Shown one piece after another: positions 1-6,979 of a stretch of DNA of 64,000 nt. Location of the stretch: contig FMTG01000009.1 in the NCBI GenBank assembly GCA_900099715.1, positions 1-64,000 of the forward strand, read 5' to 3'. The notes beneath the pieces were generated by a model. That model was given only the letters and a program-made list of their open reading frames with translations. It had not been told where the DNA came from and searched no databases. This DNA is from Ruminococcaceae bacterium YRB3002 (GTDB lineage: Bacteria > Bacillota > Clostridia > Saccharofermentanales > Saccharofermentanaceae). A program made the position numbers and the translations under genes. Positions within the stretch are counted from its first letter, which is position 1, and each line of letters opens with the position of its first letter.

Positions 1-1455
1 GGCTCTTCAGAATTTTTGTGGGATTAGCATGTAATTCTTCGGAATAGATATGTATCGAACAAGTGTGAAGAAATAGTCATCGTCACGGTAACCATAACCA
101 ACACGCTTTGCTACTTTAATCTTGTTGTTGAGGCCTTCCAGTTTGCCTGTACTTATGTGATGAACTGAATGCGCTATCAGTCCTTCCAGACGCTTCTCTT
201 TAAGCTCTGCAAAATGCTTGAGTGGCTCTATTCTGCTTGCCTTTGCTGCTTCAAACCAGGAGATCCAGCCTTCTCTGGCTTCGCCTGGATCGTCCAGATC
301 GAACAATCTACATAGTTCCTCCTTCATTGCATAACACACGGCAATGTCATTGTGCTCCTTGAGGATTCTGTCTAAAGCTTCCTTTTTATCGTCGTTAAGA
401 TTGCTGTGGCTTGTAAGGATTGGCCATCTGGAGTTCTTGATATCACTGTATTTCTTACGTTCTTCCTTATACTCCTGCTTCCATTTCCTTCTTATATCCG
501 GATCTGTTTCACCAACAAGAATCTCTTTTATATCCTGAGCGTTGTCCCTGTGCTTTCTTGCCTCGTTAAGCCTTACGACACCAAGCACTTCTTTACCGAA
601 CTGTGCCTGCATATGGTATCTGTCGTAGACGATATCTACACCCGGCATATATTCTTCCACCAGTTTGTTATAAGATGCGTTCATGTCCATGGCAAAGGCC
701 TTTACGTCACTTAGGTTTTCCATGTCGTATTCCAGGAAGAACTTACGGAAGTCTTCGGTGGCACGCCCTTTGCCGACCCATATAACCTCGCCTGTATCCA
801 GATCCATTACACAGGTTGCATACTTTTGTCCTTTGTGTATAGCAAACTCATCTACTGCGAGATATGTTGGCTTATATCCGATTGCTTTAAGATATTGCTT
901 TCTGCTGGTGAGGGCTTCATCCATTACTCTCTTGTGAATAAGGTTCGCTGCCTTCCAGTTGATCCCGGTAAGCCTGACTACCGAACTTATACAGAGACCG
1001 TATTTAAGCAATGCTTGAACCCATATTGCTGCTCTGTCTGTTACTCTTGCATCTGGATCCTTGAAGCATATATCTTCGTTGAATACCCTGCTGCAGCTTC
1101 TACATTTGTATTTGTGGTACGTTACGGTTATATACTGCCTGATGTCAGTCCATATCGGCATGTCGATCAGGGTTGTTGTGTAGTTATCGTGGATATCTAC
1201 GCTTCTCTCTCCACAATACTGACAACATACTTCTGTTGTCTCCTGGGTGCTTTGAAATTCCAGCCACAGTTCAGTATTATCCTTTTCAAATCTGAATCTT
1301 GAGCAACTATACTGTTGGCATTTAATATTAATCTGTGTATTATTTGTGTTAAGGAGCATATCTCTAATCCTTTCGGTTTTTGTTTAGCAACTCAACTTTA
1401 GGATTTATATGCTCCTTTTTCAATTACCTATTTCCCACAAGTTTTCCGAAGAACC
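1..1455 (-). mobile_element. ISL3-family insertion sequence with terminal inverted repeats
   Basis: Imperfect terminal inverted repeats are visible at 1-22 and 1434-1455. Read inward, the left end starts GGCTCTTCAG and the right end GGTTCTTCGG, and both run on to TTGTGGG; about 18 of 22 positions match. They enclose a single transposase gene, so the element looks complete at about 1.45 kb. ISL3 elements usually make an 8-bp target duplication. It cannot be checked here because the left end coincides with the window edge. Confidence 0.9.
7..1359 (-). CDS. ISL3-family transposase
   Basis: A 450-residue DDE transposase that moves the surrounding insertion sequence. The N-terminal region has the paired zinc-ribbon cysteines typical of ISL3 transposases (CQYCG, then YKCRSC). 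A helix-turn-helix-like stretch follows, then the catalytic core with AVDEFAIHKG (first Asp), AFAMDMNASY (second Asp) and KLEGLNNKIK near the C-terminus (Glu). The length is normal for the family and no frameshift is seen, so the enzyme is probably active. It fills the element almost from repeat to repeat. Confidence 0.95.
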   Translation of the reverse strand: MLLNTNNTQINIKCQQYSCSRFRFEKDNTELWLEFQSTQETTEVCCQYCGERSVDIHDNYTTTLIDMPIWTDIRQYITVTYHKYKCRSCSRVFNEDICFKDPDARVTDRAAIWVQALLKYGLCISSVVRLTGINWKAANLIHKRVMDEALTSRKQYLKAIGYKPTYLAVDEFAIHKGQKYATCVMDLDTGEVIWVGKGRATEDFRKFFLEYDMENLSDVKAFAMDMNASYNKLVEEYMPGVDIVYDRYHMQAQFGKEVLGVVRLNEARKHRDNAQDIKEILVGETDPDIRRKWKQEYKEERKKYSDIKNSRWPILTSHSNLNDDKKEALDRILKEHNDIAVCYAMKEELCRLFDLDDPGEAREGWISWFEAAKASRIEPLKHFAELKEKRLEGLIAHSVHHISTGKLEGLNNKIKVAKRVGYGYRDDDYFFTLVRYISIPKNYMLIPQKF

Positions 1456-1470
1456 AAAAATCCGACTGAA

Positions 1471-1503
1471 ATCCCGACTATAGGTCGGGCATTCAGTCGG
1501 GAT
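1471..1503. repeat. Dispersed palindromic hairpin, likely terminator of the serpin transcript
   Basis: ATCCCGACT and AGTCGGGAT arms enclose a 15-bp centre. On the minus strand the hairpin is followed shortly by ATTTTT, so it can end the serpin transcript coming from the right. About 33 bp recur in inverted orientation at 35799-35831. The copy therefore belongs to a repeat family and is not a one-off terminator. Confidence 0.7.
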
Positions 1504-1542
1504 TTCGGTCGATATCTTACAAAAGTAACCAGCCTCGCAAAA

Positions 1543-1583
1543 GGTGAAGAAGGAACCGTCCCTTTTTTCAGATTTCATTCACC
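1543..1583. repeat. REP-like repeat containing GGGACGGTTCC
   Basis: On the minus strand this reads GGTGAA, then AAAAAAGGGACGGTTCC, then CTTCACC. Related copies are at 35108-35134 and 47938-47968, with partial ones near 13571-13600 and 40492-40505. GGGACGGTTCC palindromes of this kind are scattered through many Clostridia genomes. This copy overlaps the last codons of the first serpin gene. Confidence 0.6.
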
Positions 1584-2896
1584 GTGCCTACAAACAACGG
1601 TATCCCCTCTTCCATATCGACAATCGCGTACGCAAACGGTCTGTCACAGAAGACTTCCTTAACCTCTGGTTCTTCCATCACGGCTGCATTGCGGTACATC
1701 TCCACGGCCGTAACTGCTGCGGCCCTTGTTCCGTTGCGGTCCACATCGATGTGTGTCTTGTGAATTACGTCGCCGATGAACAGATTCTCGCTGCCGGTAT
1801 CTGCGATGCCGGAGAAATCGGCACTCTCAGAGAACGGAACCTTCATTCCCAGTGCCTGGAGCTGTGACTTGATGGAAGATCCCCAGTCGCATGAGAACTC
1901 GGGCATCCTGCTGCGCACGTCATACTCGCGGGTAGCGCTTGCGAGATAGGACGCAAATACATTTCCGTCAAAAGACGACAGCATGTCTCCGGCGCTGGAG
2001 GCAGTATCCTTGGGCAGCATTACGACAAAGGCGTATCTGCCGCCTTCGTAGTATTTCGCGAAGCCGGTGGCAAGATCGTTCTCAAGATATATACCCTCTG
2101 TGGAGTACAACATATCGGCCTGCTGCTCCTGTCCCGAGGCAGACGTAAAGATATCATCGTGCACCTGGTTGTCGTCGTACTGAGTCTTCCACTTGCCGTC
2201 AAAAGCGATGGCATTGATGAGCATCATGGCCATAGTCGGATCCAGATCATCCACGATCTTGGGGATCATTCCGTCAGTATTGTCATTGACCCAACCGTTG
2301 ATCCTGTCGCGGGCAGTGGCATCGAATACGAGTCTGGATGACTCAGCCTCGAAGCTGTCCTGCACAAAATCAACAAAGTCAACACGCAGCGGTTCAGGCA
2401 GAACGTTCTCGTTCACCCACATGGAATTGGCCGCGTGGAGCTTCACGCCATCAGAGGAATTCATCCTCTTCATCAGATACGAAGCGTAGGACAGCTGTCC
2501 CTGGGGATCGTCCGTGCCACCGTATAATGCCATTATCTGCGCCAGCGTGGCATCCTTGGCGCCGGATGCGGTCATATCCAGTGCCAGCATCACGGATGCG
2601 GGAGAGACCATAACATTCGCGTCACGGCCATCACTGTCCAGGCATCCGTTCAGAAGTGCAAACGAGAAATCCAGATAACCGCCGCGGTAATCCTCCGTCT
2701 CGCCGGCAGCCAGCTCCCTTATCTCCGTCTCCACGGTCATGGGGATGTCAGGCACCTCCTCAGTCACATTCACGTCACCGGAACCTGAACCATCACCGGA
2801 GCCTGCACCGATTCCGGAACATCCCGTCAGTGCCGCAAATCCCACCGTCGCCGCCAGAGCTGCCGAGACCGCTCTATATCTCAATCCGTAATTCAT
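1568..2896 (-). CDS. Serpin-family protease inhibitor, lipoprotein
   Basis: A suicide inhibitor of serine or cysteine proteases, predicted to sit on the outer face of the cell. From the chosen ATG the protein has a lipoprotein signal ending LTGC (lipid-modified Cys26). The serpin signatures follow: NAIAFDGKW, HKTHIDVDRNGTRAAA (hinge before the reactive loop) and DRPFAYAIVD near the C-terminus. Counting 17 residues from the hinge puts P1 at a Met followed by Glu, but that register is uncertain. The ATG at 2896 is preferred over the upstream GTG at 2908 because TGAGGTG lies just before it. It follows a second serpin gene with an 8-bp gap, so the two are co-transcribed tandem duplicates. Confidence 0.92.
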   Translation of the reverse strand: MNYGLRYRAVSAALAATVGFAALTGCSGIGAGSGDGSGSGDVNVTEEVPDIPMTVETEIRELAAGETEDYRGGYLDFSFALLNGCLDSDGRDANVMVSPASVMLALDMTASGAKDATLAQIMALYGGTDDPQGQLSYASYLMKRMNSSDGVKLHAANSMWVNENVLPEPLRVDFVDFVQDSFEAESSRLVFDATARDRINGWVNDNTDGMIPKIVDDLDPTMAMMLINAIAFDGKWKTQYDDNQVHDDIFTSASGQEQQADMLYSTEGIYLENDLATGFAKYYEGGRYAFVVMLPKDTASSAGDMLSSFDGNVFASYLASATREYDVRSRMPEFSCDWGSSIKSQLQALGMKVPFSESADFSGIADTGSENLFIGDVIHKTHIDVDRNGTRAAAVTAVEMYRNAAVMEEPEVKEVFCDRPFAYAIVDMEEGIPLFVGTVNEI

Positions 2897-2904
2897 ATTA
2901 CACC

Positions 2905-4185
2905 TCACATATTATTAACTGTACCGATAAACACCGGTGTATTGTCCGTCATGTCAACTATCGCATACGCGAAAGGCCTGTCGCAGTTAACTTCTTTAAC
3001 CTGAATACTGGAGGGATCGACGGCTCCCGCAACATCCATCATAACTGCCGTGACTGCTGCGGCTCTTGTGCCGTTGCGGTCCAGGTCGATGTGGGTCTTG
3101 TGGATAACCTTGCTGATGTAGAGATTGTATCCCTCAGGCAAAGAAGCAATTCCTGTAAAGTCAGCACCCATGTCCTCGAACGCCTGAACCATGCCCATAT
3201 CCCGGAGCGTATCGTTCAGATTCTGCTCGTAGTCGTACTTGAACTCGGGGAGTTTCGTGTGAACCTCATACTCGTAGGATGCGCTGTTGATAAACTTATC
3301 AAAGTCATCACCCGTAAATGAAGTCAGAAACTCATCCGCACTCTGGGACTCATCCTTGGGAAGCATTACGACAAATGCATACTGGCCGCCCTCGTAGTAC
3401 TTGATGAATCCGGTCGCATTATCATTCTCAAGGAATGCATCCTCGGAACCGTACATCAGATTAGCCTTAACCTTCGTACCGTCACTGTTGGTAAACTCTT
3501 CTTCCCTTACGGCGTAGTCCTCATACTGATCTCTCCACTTTCCGTCGAAAGCAATGGCATTGATCAGCACCATAGCCGTGTCGGGATCGAACTTCTTTAC
3601 TATCTCGTTGATCATCTCGTCAGTCTTCTCGCTGACCCAGGAATTGATCCTTTTCACCCCGGTATCATCGAACTTCAGTGAGTTGATCTCCGCATCGTAG
3701 TATTCCTTAACAAAATCAACGTACTCGCTCTTGATATAGCCTGTGAGATTATCCTCATTGAGCCATATCGAGTCTGCCGCATGCATGCTGACGCCTGAAG
3801 ATTCATTGAGCCTCTTCAGAAGCTCAGATGCAAAGTTCAGCTCGCCGTCATCTCCGGTGCCGCCCCACAGGGACGCCATCTGCTGCCTTGTCTCACCTGC
3901 TGCGCCCGCTTCTGTCATGGACAGCGCGATCATTATTGATGCAGGTGATATCATCACATTCTGATCGCCGCCCAGCTGACGCTTCATCAGCTCGAACGAA
4001 GCATTGAGATAAGCCTTGCGGTACAGATCCTGATCTTCGGTACTCAGTTCCTTTATGTTGACTGCCACCGGCTCTCCCGTGGTGACCACCTTGGGCGGAT
4101 CGAGCGGAGGACTCTCCGGTGTGCATGCACAGAAGGCACCTGCCGCGACAGCTGTGGTAAGTATTGCTGATACTAACTTTTTCAT
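2905..4185 (-). CDS. Serpin-family protease inhibitor, lipoprotein
   Basis: The tandem partner of the downstream serpin, 426 residues. The signal peptide ends AGAFCAC, so one of two cysteines is lipid-modified. Serpin hallmarks are NAIAFDGKW, HKTHIDLDRNGTRAAA and DRPFAYAIVD. The reactive loop differs from its neighbour: the stretch after AAAVTAV is MMDVAGAVDPSS, and counting from the hinge puts P1 at an Asp. The pair therefore probably targets different proteases. An AAGGGG ribosome site precedes the ATG. About 80 bp separate it from the upstream GGDEF gene, so it may have its own promoter or ride on the signalling operon. Confidence 0.92.
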   Translation of the reverse strand: MKKLVSAILTTAVAAGAFCACTPESPPLDPPKVVTTGEPVAVNIKELSTEDQDLYRKAYLNASFELMKRQLGGDQNVMISPASIMIALSMTEAGAAGETRQQMASLWGGTGDDGELNFASELLKRLNESSGVSMHAADSIWLNEDNLTGYIKSEYVDFVKEYYDAEINSLKFDDTGVKRINSWVSEKTDEMINEIVKKFDPDTAMVLINAIAFDGKWRDQYEDYAVREEEFTNSDGTKVKANLMYGSEDAFLENDNATGFIKYYEGGQYAFVVMLPKDESQSADEFLTSFTGDDFDKFINSASYEYEVHTKLPEFKYDYEQNLNDTLRDMGMVQAFEDMGADFTGIASLPEGYNLYISKVIHKTHIDLDRNGTRAAAVTAVMMDVAGAVDPSSIQVKEVNCDRPFAYAIVDMTDNTPVFIGTVNNM

Positions 4186-4264
4186 AATAGAGGAAACCCC
4201 TTTCGAGTTGGATTAATAATTGGTTTGATACCATATATACAACCGGGGATACGGAATTGTTGCA

Positions 4265-6436
4265 CTACCTTCCATGTCTCTTCTGCTTATCGGAATACAT
4301 CCTCTCATCAGCCTTGTTCATTATGCGCTCGAGACACGCGTCAATGCGGCCCATCGTGAAGTCGGAGACAGGGCACGAAGCAATACCGATGGACGCCTCT
4401 ATCTTGTAGGGCTTTCCGGTAAGACTTGAATCGTAGAGTGCGGCGTCCTCGATCTCGGCCCTTATCCTGTCTGCCTGATCCTCCAAGGGCTCGTCGCTTA
4501 TTATCACGAACGCGAACTCGTCGCCTCCGAACCTTGAAGAGATTCCGTTCTTATGCACCCTTGTCTGTATCGCATAAGCCAGCGCCTTGATGACCGTATC
4601 GCCGATCTGGTGACCGTAGTTATCGTTAATGGACTTCAGGTTGTCCATATCCATCATGATGTAGTTAAATACCCTTGAACGGTTGGCGGGCTCCCTCACG
4701 ATCTTGGAGACACGCGACAGGAATCCGCGCCTGTTGTAGAGACCCGTCATATAGTCGAGTTCTGACAGGGACTTCATCTCCTTGTTCATTGCCATGAGCT
4801 TCCTGTTGTTAAGGACCGAGTGCACGATGGAGGACACGTACGATTCCATCTCCTCGAATCTCTGCTGGAGCCTCAGCGTTATCGTCTCCGCACCTGTGCA
4901 GATATAGCCGTATGCCTCATCAGCCGACCTCAGCTGGGCGAACAGAAGGAAGTTCATCCCGCTGTCCTTAGCCATGATCTCATCAAAATTAGGCAACACA
5001 TATGACGCGTTATATATCTTGTTCCCGTACTCATATTTATCCTTCCAGGACGAATATATCGCATTGATGCACTTTGGCGACTCTGTAAGCCCCACGAAGA
5101 ACATCTGGTCCTTCCAGAGCCACAGATGATTATCGAGGAAAGCCGCCAGAAGATTAGTATCCCCGAGAGTAATGGCGGTTGACGTAAGCCTGCCCATCTC
5201 ATGGACATGCAAAAAGTAGTCCTGATTGTCCTTGAACAGAATGGAAGTGATCTTCTCCAGCTCCTCCATGGATGACTTGCAGCATCCGCATGAATGCTTG
5301 ATAAGGGGCTTATATCTGATCTTATATGACTTCACCTCATGAGCTTCGGTAGGATCCCAGTCTGTCATGGTCTCTGCTATTATCCTGGATATCTCGGAGT
5401 AGTCCGGTTCTGCCGTGGTAATGGTCGGGAAATGGCACAGTGCATCCTTGATGCCGTCAAAGCCAGTAATGATGCAGTCGTCGGGTATCCTGTAACCGAG
5501 AGATATGAGATAGTCGCAGCAGCCCATAGCCATCGTATCATTGGCACACACGATCGCCTCGGGGATCTGTCCGTCATGCTCGTTCAGATAATCCTTCAGT
5601 ACCTGCTCCGCCGGAATGTACCAGAAATCGCCGTATATGATCTTGTTGCTGTCAACCTTCAGATCGTGGGCCTTCAGCTCCTCCTTGAAGATCTTGATCC
5701 TCTCCTCCGAGAAGATATTACCCTTGAATCCCGCCATCATGAGAATGTCCTTACACTTGTGGACTTCGATCACGTGCTTAACGAGACTCCTGAATCCTTC
5801 TCTGTAATCCAGCTCGAAATTAATACACCCGTCACCCGCATGTTCCAGCATAAATACGGGAATACCCGCATCATGGCCAAGCTGTGCCAGATGCTCCGTC
5901 AGCACAGGTGACTTGAGCATCTCAGCGAATATAACAAGACCAGCAGGATTGAGCTCGGTAATGAGGTATGCCAGCTCGAATTCAACCTTCGTCTTGGACA
6001 GTCCCGTTATGTTATTCGAACTCGTTCCGAACGAGAAACTGCAGATGACAAACCTTGATGTAAGCTCAGGTATATTGAGCTTGGCAAGGAACATGTTCAG
6101 GTTCTCCGCATCCTCCCAGGAACCGCATACTACGAGAGGCCTCCGGTCCAGCTTCTTGGGCATATATACCATCTCATAAGTAAAGTTCGGATTCTCCTCC
6201 GCGGAATCAGCCAGCACCTTCACAAACTTCGGGATATAGGTCCTCATCTCGGGATCCGGATCATCCTCGCCCGCGACAACAAGATGCTTGGGTGTATCAA
6301 GTGACGTCAGCATATCATGAAGAGCATCAAGATTGCCGCCGTAATAATCGGGAAACCCGAAAGCCTCCTTGACGATGCCGTGCAGCATCTCCTTGCTGTT
6401 TATTCCTGACAGATTTATCAATACCGAGTTGTTCAT
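4265..6436 (-). CDS. Barstar domain - LacI-type sugar-binding domain - GGDEF diguanylate cyclase fusion
   Basis: A cytoplasmic protein of about 723 residues with no signal peptide or membrane segment. Residues 1 to about 92 match barstar, the barnase inhibitor. FPDYYGGNLDALHDML aligns with the barstar core, giving Tyr31, Asp37 and Asp41 at the positions of barstar Tyr29, Asp35 and Asp39. Residues about 95-365 resemble the effector domain of LacI-family regulators (EAIVCANDTMAMG, IITGFDGI) but no DNA-binding helix-turn-helix is present. A SCGCC cluster and a linker follow. The C-terminus is a GGDEF domain with intact FGGDEF, so c-di-GMP synthesis is expected. The ATG at 6436 begins the barstar fold 4 bp after the RNase gene stop. 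The fusion and the neighbour suggest that RNase binding or a sugar controls the cyclase; that part is inference. Confidence 0.88.
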   Translation of the reverse strand: MNNSVLINLSGINSKEMLHGIVKEAFGFPDYYGGNLDALHDMLTSLDTPKHLVVAGEDDPDPEMRTYIPKFVKVLADSAEENPNFTYEMVYMPKKLDRRPLVVCGSWEDAENLNMFLAKLNIPELTSRFVICSFSFGTSSNNITGLSKTKVEFELAYLITELNPAGLVIFAEMLKSPVLTEHLAQLGHDAGIPVFMLEHAGDGCINFELDYREGFRSLVKHVIEVHKCKDILMMAGFKGNIFSEERIKIFKEELKAHDLKVDSNKIIYGDFWYIPAEQVLKDYLNEHDGQIPEAIVCANDTMAMGCCDYLISLGYRIPDDCIITGFDGIKDALCHFPTITTAEPDYSEISRIIAETMTDWDPTEAHEVKSYKIRYKPLIKHSCGCCKSSMEELEKITSILFKDNQDYFLHVHEMGRLTSTAITLGDTNLLAAFLDNHLWLWKDQMFFVGLTESPKCINAIYSSWKDKYEYGNKIYNASYVLPNFDEIMAKDSGMNFLLFAQLRSADEAYGYICTGAETITLRLQQRFEEMESYVSSIVHSVLNNRKLMAMNKEMKSLSELDYMTGLYNRRGFLSRVSKIVREPANRSRVFNYIMMDMDNLKSINDNYGHQIGDTVIKALAYAIQTRVHKNGISSRFGGDEFAFVIISDEPLEDQADRIRAEIEDAALYDSSLTGKPYKIEASIGIASCPVSDFTMGRIDACLERIMNKADERMYSDKQKRHGR

Positions 6437-6440
6437 TGTC

Positions 6441-6971
6441 CTATCTATCTCCCGGATCCCCGTAGAGCAGTACAAAACTGTTGTAATGATCCTCTGTGTA
6501 GTATATCAGACCATCGTTGGAATATACAATTCTTTTGCTTCCCCGGTCTTTTAGATGCATCGTGTCTATATCGCATTCATAGTATTGCCGTCCGTCAGCC
6601 ACCGGGAGAAGCTCCTGATAGTTGCCGAACTTGCCGCCTCCGATGCATCCCCCTTCCAGATATCTGTCAAGGCCGCCCGAGTTCCACCCCAGCTGTCTCG
6701 CTTCTTTCTTGGTGATGAAATTATACGGAAGATGACCATAAGTATGCAGGTACAATGCCACATCATCACGGTGGGTGTATGCACCGTTTTCATCAATAAT
6801 CAAATCTTCCGTCTCTGTTGTGCCTTCAGTGACCTCCGTTACCCTCGTAACGGTCTTTGTCTCTTCAGAGGACTTTGTCTGATAAGAAGTGTACAGATCA
6901 CAGCCTGCCAGACCGGCCAGCAGCGTGATAACAGACAATATGGCGATTATCTTCCTGATCCGTGTCCTCAT
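6441..6971 (-). CDS. Barnase-type extracellular ribonuclease, lipoprotein
   Basis: A predicted guanyl-preferring RNase of the barnase/N1-T1 family, 176 residues, anchored outside the cell by a lipoprotein signal (LAGC, Cys24). A Thr/Glu-rich linker (about 34-58) leads to the RNase domain (about 62-170). YLHTYGHLP, NFITKKEARQLGW and DHYNSF follow barnase closely. The four catalytic residues of barnase (Glu73, Arg83, Arg87, His102) correspond to Glu132, Arg143, Arg147 and His162, with nearly identical spacing. The ATG at 6971 starts the signal peptide, with AGTAGGA upstream overlapping the stop of the kinase-DegV gene. The next gene encodes a barstar domain, so inhibitor and enzyme are paired as in Bacillus, except that the inhibitor is fused to a signalling protein. 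Confidence 0.92.
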   Translation of the reverse strand: MRTRIRKIIAILSVITLLAGLAGCDLYTSYQTKSSEETKTVTRVTEVTEGTTETEDLIIDENGAYTHRDDVALYLHTYGHLPYNFITKKEARQLGWNSGGLDRYLEGGCIGGGKFGNYQELLPVADGRQYYECDIDTMHLKDRGSKRIVYSNDGLIYYTEDHYNSFVLLYGDPGDR

Positions 6972-6979
6972 GTCAGATC

